Shown one piece after another: positions 7,476 through 13,484 of a stretch of DNA of 13,484 nucleotides; position 1 is the first letter of the stretch, and every line of letters starts with the position of its first letter. This DNA comes from Oehlia diaphana (taxonomy: Eukaryota; Glomeromycota; Glomeromycetes; Glomerales; Glomeraceae). The stretch lies in contig QZLH01000067.1 of the NCBI GenBank assembly GCA_003833135.1, positions 141,015 through 154,498 of the forward strand, read 5' to 3'. The translations under genes were made by a program, and so were the position numbers. The notes under the pieces are model-generated. The model was not told the origin of the DNA and searched no databases. It was given only the letters and a program-made list of their open reading frames with translations.

Positions 7476-7537
7476 GTAAAATTACTAGTAAATTTAAAAT
7501 TTTTTTCAAAGACCTTTATTAAAAGTAAGCAGAATCT
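7476..7537 (-). repeat. Dispersed ~63-bp repeat, copy D (inverted)
   Basis: On the minus strand it reads AGATTCTGCTTACTTTTAAT, then AAAGGTCTTTG, then ATTTACTAGTAATTTTAC, parallel to copy B. With B it could form the terminal inverted repeats of a 793-bp element (6745-7537), although no clear target duplication flanks it. Confidence 0.65.
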
Positions 7538-8924
7538 TCAATCATTCTATTTGTTTTAATTAGTTTTACTTACTGAAGTCTTCTATTTTAAGATTTTCCT
7601 TATTATACCTTTTACTATTTAACTTTATTTTTTTTATCTTTATTACTAATGTTATATTTTTTTTCTTTTTCTATTTGCATCTTATTTTTGGATTGTATAC
7701 TATAAATAGTATATATGTATAAATCTTTTTTTATTGGCTATATGTATATACAATTAAATACAAAATAATGAAGCCATAAAAATAATTCAATAAAATAATA
7801 TAAATGAAGTTTATATAATTTTCTTTTAACTTTTTTTAAAAAAAAATTGCTATATGTAAATATTATCAAATATAGGAAGTTAAAAAAATAATAATAACAA
7901 TAATTAATTAATATATAAAAAATAATTAATATTTTTTAAAATTTTATTATATATAAATTTATTTTATAATTAATACTCATTAATTAGTTATATTAAATTG
8001 TTATAATTTTATATAAAATAATATTATATAATTTATAGTTAAAGTAATGACTTTAGTTTTAATCATTTTTATTTAATATATATATACTATAATATATATA
8101 AAAGATTCTTTATATTGAAAATTTTGCAACATTTATAATTTATTAAAGTAAAAATAATAGAAAAATTATAAAACAGAATTATTTATCTATACTATTCTAA
8201 TATTATTAAATTACAAATTACCAGATTATATTTCATATATGCATTATTGAATAATTTATTTAACATTTTAACTCAATAGATAGTTAGATAATATTTAGAA
8301 TATCTATTTTTATATCAAATAATTACAAAGTCCATATAAATTTTACATTAATATGAAAAAAGTTTTTTTTAACAAAAGTATTTTGTTAATTTTTGATTTT
8401 AAAGTTTTCAATTCTATGTATATTTAAATCAATTAATTAGTTATTTTCTAAATTTTATCTCAAAGAATAATAATATTATTTCTAATTTTTCATTTTTCAT
8501 TCTTTTATTTATTATCATTTTAAGGATTTAAAATTACTATACTTATAATTTCTTTATAATAATAGTTTTATTGGCATTTTATAATATGATTTTGTAAATC
8601 TAATTCCTTATACAAAATAATACAAAATAATTTTATTAATTATTCAGTAAAAATACCAAATATACCTAATGATTTCACATGATATGTTCTATAGTAAAAT
8701 TTTACTAAATCTAATATTGAGAATTTATTAGTAAGTATACTATAACTTCACTATAAGCCAAATTTATTGTAATTACTAATGAGCTTCACTATAATGAGCA
8801 ATGAGCATTGATTGTATTACTGAAAATTTTTCTAATTAATGCAATTAATGCAAAATTTGCTTAATCATATTTAAAAATAAAATAGTAGATAGACAGAAAA
8901 TTCATTTTGGATTATGTAGAGTAC

Positions 8925-9020
8925 GGGTTAATCGAGTCGGGTCAAAACAGCAACCCGACCGCGATGTTATAGTCATCAATTTGATGACCGACCTGAATAG
9001 TTCGGGTCAACCCGAATTGA
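8925..9020. repeat. GC-rich CGGGTC/ACCCGA palindrome cluster
   Basis: Three perfect hairpins lie in under 100 bp: GTCGGGT/ACCCGAC (8936-8942, 8953-8959), GTCATCAA/TTGATGAC (8972-8979, 8981-8988, one-base centre) and TTCGGGT/ACCCGAA (9001-9007, 9010-9016, two-base loop). Composition is sharply different from the surrounding AT desert, so this is an inserted repeat or a structured element rather than background. Confidence 0.75.
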
Positions 9021-9352
9021 CTCAGAGCGAATATTGATTTTATGTGATATACAATAATAAAAAAGACTCTGTGATAATATCTCTCATTTTATGACTTTAC
9101 GTGATATCTAATATAATAATAAAAAAAAAAATTTTTTTTTTAATTCTCTGAAGAATAAATAAAATAAATATAAAACAAGTATAGGAAAATATATTCAATA
9201 TAAAATAAAATTAATTTAAAAATGAGTTATATATTATAATATAAAAAAGAATTATAAATTTCATTGTTTCCTTAGAATATACTATTTATAGAATTTTCTG
9301 TGATAAATTTCTTTAATAAGTTTTTTAAACGCTTCGGCCTTCGGACGCAACC
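9021..9352. other. AT-rich intergenic DNA, no gene seen
   Basis: No credible gene. It contains an A10/T10 switch (about 9121-9140) and a short GC-rich patch ACGCTTCGGCCTTCGGACGC (about 9329-9348), which directly precedes the CAAAGTGTAACAAT direct repeats. Confidence 0.5.
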
Positions 9353-9398
9353 CAAAGTGTAACAATTTTTTTTTTTTAAACAATCAAAGTGTAACAAT
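9353..9398. repeat. Direct repeat CAAAGTGTAACAAT plus T run, two copies
   Basis: The 14-mer CAAAGTGTAACAAT occurs at 9353-9366 and 9385-9398, each followed by a run of at least 12 T. A partial third copy (AACAATTTGG) begins at 9414. The tail arrangement suggests duplication of a short unit ending in poly(T). Confidence 0.75.
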
Positions 9399-9473
9399 TT
9401 TTTTTTTTTTTTTTAACAATTTGGTCACATTTTTCTAACATTCATTTTATACATATCTGATATGTCTTATCGA

Positions 9474-9489
9474 TACACAGTGTATATCA
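9474..9489. repeat. TACACAGTGTAT end motif, second copy
   Basis: TACACAGTGTATATCA differs by one base from the reverse complement of 627-642, the right end of the candidate miniature element near the secreted-protein gene. The core TACACAGTGTA is itself a palindrome. No matching opposite end was found within 1 kb, so it may be a lone transposon end. Confidence 0.45.
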
Positions 9490-9503
9490 CTATTCTCATA
9501 CCA

Positions 9504-9550
9504 AATTGGTTTATAGTGTTTGCCCGAATTAAATTCGGGTTATACCAATT
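9504..9550. repeat. Nested palindrome around CCCGAATT
   Basis: AATTGGT (9504-9510) pairs with ACCAATT (9544-9550), enclosing a 17-nt palindrome CCCGAATT-A-AATTCGGG (9523-9539). CCCGAATT also occurs at 9011-9018 in the other GC-rich cluster, which links the two elements. Confidence 0.75.
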
Positions 9551-9864
9551 ATCAAAAAAGTAAAATCATTACAAATCCTAAATTTCAATTAGAAAACCAG
9601 TTATTGTTTTGTCATAAACAACTTTTTTTTTAATAATGAAATAATAAAAAAGGAACGTAAAAGCCTCACGCATATATACATATATATATATATATAATTA
9701 TTAATTTTTTTTTTACAGCAAAAGAACAACTTTTTTTAGAAAGAATAAGAACAATTTTTAGAATTTAGAATTTTTTTATGGCATTTAGGCGCGTAAAAAA
9801 AAAAAAAGAATTGTGATATTCATTCATTAAAAATTGTGTGTGTGAGAATATTGGTTAATACATT
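9551..9864. other. Homopolymer-rich intergenic DNA
   Basis: No gene is seen. It holds several A or T runs and an AT dinucleotide microsatellite (about 9671-9697). It leads into the ATG at 9865. Confidence 0.5.
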
Positions 9865-10330
9865 ATGGACATTGTGGGCTGTAGACATTGTGAATGCACT
9901 TTTACTCAGGTTTACTTTATAATAGTCACAAATATATATTTTTTGAAAGAAAAAAAAAAAAAAAAAAAAAATTTTCTTTTTTTTTTTTACATTCGAAATA
10001 AAGAAACTTCTATCCTTATCCTTATTCTTTATAAAAGGCGCAAATAATTACCATTTTAATAACATTTTGTTTTCTTTGTTTGGACATTCCATGTAGATAA
10101 AAATGTATTCTATTATATGTTGTGTTAACCTTCAATCCGGTTAATTAATACTTTAGAGGGCTTGTATAAACCCATGTGGGAAAGAGATAATGTACAGATT
10201 GATCGTCGTGATGAATCGGTTAAATGACGATTTCACTATTCATGTAGGATGTGCAAGTTACACAGCAAAAATATATACCAACATCAAAAAATTCTACAAA
10301 TTCAAAAAAGATTTACTAAGGGATTGCTAA
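9865..10330 (+). CDS. Possible two-exon gene piece, unrecognised
   Basis: The ATG at 9865 has A at -3 and G at +4 and opens MDIVGCRHCECTFTQ, which contains Cys-x-x-Cys. At 9910 a GTTTAC donor could begin an intron, and the first acceptor that keeps a long frame is TTTAG at 10155-10156. The joined second exon (10157-10330) has 57 codons, including DDFTIHVGCASYTAKIYT, and ends at TAA 10328. The proposed intron (247 bp) holds the A22 run. Against this, part of the second exon also reads well in another frame (WERDNVQIDRRDESVK), so a frameshifted pseudogene is equally possible. Product unknown. Confidence 0.25.
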
Positions 10331-10482
10331 TGATCCACTTTTTCATCTATCTTTTACTAATTAAGAAAAAAAGAAAGTTTTATAATAATAATATAGTAAT
10401 AATATGTATATATATATATATACATATATATTGTTTTTTTTTTTTTCATTATATCAATCATAATATTTTTTTTTTTTTTCAG

Positions 10483-10633
10483 TGTTCAAAAAAATATTAA
10501 ATTTTATGAACCTGATAAAAGACCAATTGTGTAAAATGAAATTCTAGATAAGGGAAAACTCAATGAGACAACGGAAGGGATAAAAGAATATTATATTGTT
10601 CAAGATTTAGAAATTATTAGTGACAATCAATAA
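10483..10633 (+). pseudogene. Terminal exon-like fragment with in-frame stop
   Basis: A textbook 3' splice site (a run of 14 or more T, then CAG, AG at 10481-10482) opens a frame reading KFYEPDKRPIV, a TAA stop at 10532, then 32 more codons (KGKLNETTEGIKEYYIVQDL) to TAA at 10631. The charged, balanced composition is protein-like and unlike random AT-rich DNA. AATAAA overlaps the final stop (10629-10634). It is probably the last exon of a gene starting near 9865 or a piece of one, now interrupted by one stop. Family not recognised. Confidence 0.35.
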
Positions 10634-10733
10634 AAAAAAAAATTCGTAATTTTCATAAAGAGTGTCAGTATCGCGATCTGTAGTACACGTTACACCACTT
10701 TTACAATGACACTTACAAAGCATTTTACTTAAA

Positions 10734-10795
10734 GCTACAAAAAAGTTACAAAAGTTACAAAAAGTTACAAAAAGTTACAAAAATTACAAAAAACC
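10734..10795. repeat. Tandem AAAAAGTTAC repeat, about five units
   Basis: Units of 9-11 bp, GTTACAAAAA with slight A-run length variation, run from GCTACAAAAAA to ATTACAAAAAACC. This is a short microsatellite-like array. Confidence 0.85.
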
Positions 10796-12114
10796 ATTGT
10801 TCTTGATCATTTACTAAGGAAGGATTAATATTACCAATAGAAGAAAGAAAGAAAGAAAATAAGATTTTATATAGCATTTTTGTAGCATATTTTAACGCAT
10901 ATTATGTACTTCAAAAAATAAGTATTCAAAAAGGTTCAACCAATAATGAACTCAGACTAACTAACTTTATATGACTTACAATAATGGGAAACCAAACAAG
11001 GAAAGAGAACCCGGTTATTCAATGGTAACGTTGTTATCTAGTGAAAGATCATTGGTTCGCAACATGTTGATCATTTTAGTTTCTAAATCATGTTACTAAG
11101 AATAAAACTGGTTTCTTACATTTTTACACACTAAATAACTAAATATACATTGAATATTTTGAATTTATGATCCTCATCGGGGGAAATTTTTTTATATGAT
11201 AGATAGACGAGAATTTGTACATTTTTATCTTTTTATCTTTCATTTTAGTTATAGGGGTTGAACTATGAAATTTTGCATACGTAATACAAATTTTAGTTTT
11301 TGTAATATTTTTTAACTTAATTGGTTCTAAAAATATTTCTATAAGGTAAACAATAAAAATACTATTATTCCTTTGATTAAGGAAAAAAGATAAAGTAAAA
11401 ATATATCGTTATTATGATGCAAAAAAAAGGGAACCTTTATTATTTCATTTTAGAGCTCCGTTATATTGAATCTATTAACGGAAAATATTTTTTACTCCGA
11501 AATCCGAATGGTTAGTGAATCTTGATAGGTTTATCCAATAAAAGAACTGTTCTATATTTAAGTTCCCCGCATACCATCTATAATTTCTTTTAATATTATC
11601 GATCGAAAAGCTCCATATAAGTTTCTATTTTCAAACTTTTTTTTTTTTTTTTTTTTTGTTGAACGAAATTCATAATAGTTGTATATTATTTCTATTTCAA
11701 ATTTTTTTTTTTTTTATTTGCTGACAAAAATTGACGAAATTTCATATTTTTTATGAACCTATCATACGTAGATAAATAAAAGTACGCAACTACGCATTAT
11801 TCGCATCATTCACACATTCACATCATTCACGCGATTTTAATCAGTAATCAAAATTTTTTTTTTTTTTCAATTGTGAAATTTGTTTTCGTATTGGCGTATT
11901 TTGTGTAACTACCAGGTTAATCCTACTTTGGTTATATAGCGAACCTAAAAAATTACGGTTCCCGCGAAATTTACTAGTGACTTATCATGTGAATCCGAAA
12001 AACCAGTTTTTATATATATCAAAAATTGGTAAGATTTACATGAATGAAAAATGTGTTCAAATAATATTTACTTTCCAAAAATAAAAAAAACAAAAAAAGA
12101 AAAAAAAGAAAAAA

Positions 12115-12228
12115 AGAAAGGAAATGAAAGGAAATGAAAGAAATAAAAAAGATATAATTTTAAAAAAAGAATCATATTATCATTTATTATCATACATATC
12201 ATACATATCACCGGATATCAAAAAAAAA
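12115..12228. repeat. 114-bp direct repeat, copy 1
   Basis: Base-for-base identical to 13371-13484 (offset 1256 bp). It opens with AGAAAGGAAATGAAAGGAAA, holds CATACATAT twice and CACCGGATATC, and ends in poly(A). Left of it both copies have long A runs preceded by CC, but the sequence further out differs. In copy 1 the A run is followed by TAATCAATC and a T run. Confidence 0.95.
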
Positions 12229-12369
12229 AATAATCAATCTTTTTTTTTTTTTTTGAACTAGAAAAACAATTTAACCAACTTTTATGGTTAAAATTATTTT
12301 GGGCGGCATTTAATTACTTGATAAGGATATAATGTAATATTATAATGAAGAGAAAAAAAAAACTGTAAA

Positions 12370-12489
12370 ATGATGGCATTTTTAATATTGTGGGCGTTCA
12401 TCTTTTTTTTGGTTAAATTGATTTTATTTTTCCTTGTGATTGCGGCAGTTTGGCGGTTAGATATATTCCTTTTATGTAAATATAGTTGA
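12370..12489 (+). CDS. Tiny hydrophobic open frame (39 aa), doubtful
   Basis: A frame of 39 codons (MMAFLILWAFIFFLVKLILF...) that would be a membrane-spanning peptide with a charged tail (WRLDIFLLCKYS). It has an A-rich leader. T-rich DNA commonly gives Phe/Leu/Ile frames, so this may be chance. It is listed because Trp, Ala and Val content is higher than in other AT-rich frames here. No homology is claimed. Confidence 0.12.
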   Translation: MMAFLILWAFIFFLVKLILFFLVIAAVWRLDIFLLCKYS

Positions 12490-12693
12490 ACTTTGTATAT
12501 AATTAAATATTGTTAAAAAAAAACCTGTCAATTTTTTTTTTGAAATAATGATGGTTTTTTTTTTATTAATGTCGATCCCCACCTCGCATTTCATTATTTA
12601 TCAAAAAAGATCATTTATTATTTCTGCAGTGTAAAAAGATTATGAATGAATGCTACAAATGTCAATTTTACAAAAGAAATTTTTTTTTATATT
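12490..12693. other. Homopolymer-rich spacer
   Basis: AT-rich DNA with several T runs and no coding frame worth noting. It leads into the inverted array. Confidence 0.5.
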
Positions 12694-12896
12694 TGAGATT
12701 TGAGATTATTTGAGTTGAGATTATTTGAGTTTATAAAGATTATTTGAGTTTATTTGAGATTATTTGAGTTTATAAAGATTATTCGAGTTTATAAAAGATT
12801 ATTTGAGTTTATAACTCAAATAATCTCAAATAATCTCAAATAATCTTCAAATAATCTCAAGTAATCCCAAATAATCTCAAGTAATCATAAATAATC
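12694..12896. repeat. Head-to-head GATTATTTGAG arrays forming a long hairpin
   Basis: The left arm carries six GATTATTTGAG units (12704, 12719, 12738, 12758, 12777 with one C variant, 12797). The right arm carries about eight CTCAAATAATC units (from 12815), partly degenerate outward (CTCAAGTAATC, CCCAAATAATC). The arms meet at a perfect 14-bp hairpin, AGATTATTTGAGTT / AACTCAAATAATCT (12796-12809, 12813-12826), with loop TAT. Left units are spaced by variable GTTTATAAA or GTT linkers, while right units are nearly contiguous at 10-11 bp. Confidence 0.9.
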
Positions 12897-13291
12897 ATAC
12901 CTTATAATCACATACCTTTATATGGAACATAACACAAAAATTTTGATTAATTCATTGTTTCCTTTCAAATTTTTTTTTTTTTGAAAAAAAGATGGGTAAA
13001 AAAGATTTTTTATTACCAATAATATTACCAAAAATAAATATTACTCAATATAGAATAACAATATTAAATCTCTTTTTGCTTTATCGGTAAAAATCTCGGT
13101 AGAGAAATCATTCATAAACCATCTTTTCCTCATTTTTAAACAAATACACCGATTAGATTTAAAAATCGATTCGCCTTTACGCCAAATGCCAAAAAAATTT
13201 CAAAACTTTAATCCCACTTTTTTAACCCCATATTTTGTGGTTATTTGTAATACGTTTTTAATAAATGGTAAAACAAGGGTATTTTTCCATG
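12897..13291. other. AT-rich spacer, no gene seen
   Basis: No credible gene. An imperfect inverted pair, GGTAAAAAAGATTTTTTATTACC, lies near 12995-13017, and a GGTAAAAATCTCGGTAGAG string near 13086. Confidence 0.5.
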
Positions 13292-13307
13292 AAAAAAAAA
13301 AAAAAAA

Positions 13308-13339
<32 letters not shown>
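13292..13339. repeat. A20-T28 homopolymer block
   Basis: Twenty A (13292-13311) followed directly by 28 T (13312-13339). This is a self-complementary tract that can extrude as a hairpin and is a likely site of length error in sequencing or assembly. Open frames crossing it are artefacts. Confidence 0.9.
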
Positions 13340-13343
<4 letters not shown>

Positions 13344-13370
13344 AATTTATATACCCCAAAAAAAAAAAAA

Positions 13371-13484
13371 AGAAAGGAAATGAAAGGAAATGAAAGAAAT
13401 AAAAAAGATATAATTTTAAAAAAAGAATCATATTATCATTTATTATCATACATATCATACATATCACCGGATATCAAAAAAAAA
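13371..13484. repeat. 114-bp direct repeat, copy 2, runs off the window
   Basis: Identical to 12115-12228 over its whole length to the last base of the window, so its right border is not visible. Perfect identity in otherwise diverged DNA means a very recent duplication, gene conversion, or an assembly effect at a contig end. Confidence 0.95.

Larger units (their letters stand above)
5440..8920. other. Long AT-rich gene desert with diverged repeats
   Basis: About 3.5 kb with almost no G or C runs and no credible gene on either strand. The longest frame (6514-6840, 108 codons) is Ile/Leu/Phe/Tyr/Ser biased, as random AT-rich DNA gives, and overlaps repeats. The recognisable structure is a ~63-bp repeat family in both orientations, a 34-bp minisatellite, and small hairpins: ATTAGAATT/AATTCTAAT (6341-6371) and TATACTAT/ATAGTATA (7696-7713). 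Confidence 0.65.
10634..12369. other. Intergenic, simple repeats, no gene seen
   Basis: No credible gene on either strand. It contains GTTAC tandem repeats, a (GAAA) microsatellite near 10843-10858, CATTCAC repeats (11804-11832), long T runs (11638-11657, 11701-11715) and a purine-only stretch (about 12080-12150) belonging to the 114-bp repeat. Confidence 0.55.

Noticed and set aside
9910..10047. Read-through of the frame after MDIVGCRHCECTFTQ
   Set aside because: It translates an A22 run and a T run into poly-Lys and poly-Phe. If the start is real, the coding part more likely ends at the donor at 9910.
10249..10500. 83-codon frame
   Set aside because: Its second half is an AT microsatellite and T runs, and it lies in a different frame from the better-supported exon pieces.
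11010..11075. tRNA-like string (GGTAACGTTG...GGTTCGCAAC)
   Set aside because: The T-arm and acceptor stem do not pair and the anticodon stem is too short, so it is not a tRNA gene.
12694..12896. CRISPR-like look of regularly spaced repeats
   Set aside because: Units are 10-20 bp apart without unique spacers, the arms are inverted, and the context is eukaryotic.
13186..13467. Overlapping frames on both strands
   Set aside because: Both consist largely of poly-Lys/poly-Phe from the A20-T28 block and part of the 114-bp repeat.

Overview
The window looks like accessory nuclear DNA of an arbuscular mycorrhizal (Glomeromycotina) fungus, most likely Rhizophagus or a close relative. The case is inferential. 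The DNA is extremely A+T-rich and full of long A and T runs. Genes are eukaryotic in style (TATA box, no ribosome binding sites, AATAAA/ATTAAA signals, plausible GT-AG introns). Decayed Crinkler (CRN) headers are present, a family expanded in these fungi and in oomycetes and some chytrids. Short GC-rich palindromes such as GTCCGGAGCG...GAAGGAC punctuate the AT-rich background. No database search was possible.

Region 1 (1-1210) holds the only gene that looks intact: a 115-residue secreted protein with 16 cysteines at 804-1151. It has a TATA box at 740 and lies just downstream of a 134-bp element with CAGTGTA-type inverted ends (509-642) that contains a 34-bp tandem duplication. Region 2 (1250-3990) is a graveyard of coding DNA on the + strand. 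A gag/protease remnant of an LTR-type retroelement (1720-2352) keeps a degenerate retropepsin DT[S]AS site. Two broken Crinkler N-terminal headers follow in tandem (about 2855-3184 and 3483-3669). GC-rich palindromic repeats border this stretch on both sides.

Region 3 (4000-8920) is an AT-rich desert without credible genes. It contains an LTR-like control region (about 4703-5320), a family of ~63-bp repeats in both orientations that may be ends of a miniature transposon (5990-7537), and a 34-bp minisatellite (7011-7112). Region 4 (8920-9560) carries nested CGGGTC/ACCCGA palindromes and a short direct repeat. Region 5 (9865-10633) has pieces of an unrecognised, probably spliced and perhaps broken gene. 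Region 6 (10640-13484) is mainly homopolymer and simple-repeat DNA. It holds a head-to-head array of GATTATTTGAG units that could fold into a long hairpin (12694-12896) and a 114-bp perfect direct repeat (12115-12228 = 13371-13484) whose second copy runs to the end of the window.

Taken together, one putative effector-type secreted protein sits beside dead effector headers and transposon debris. This is the arrangement expected of a fast-evolving, repeat-rich compartment. No multi-gene system is evident.
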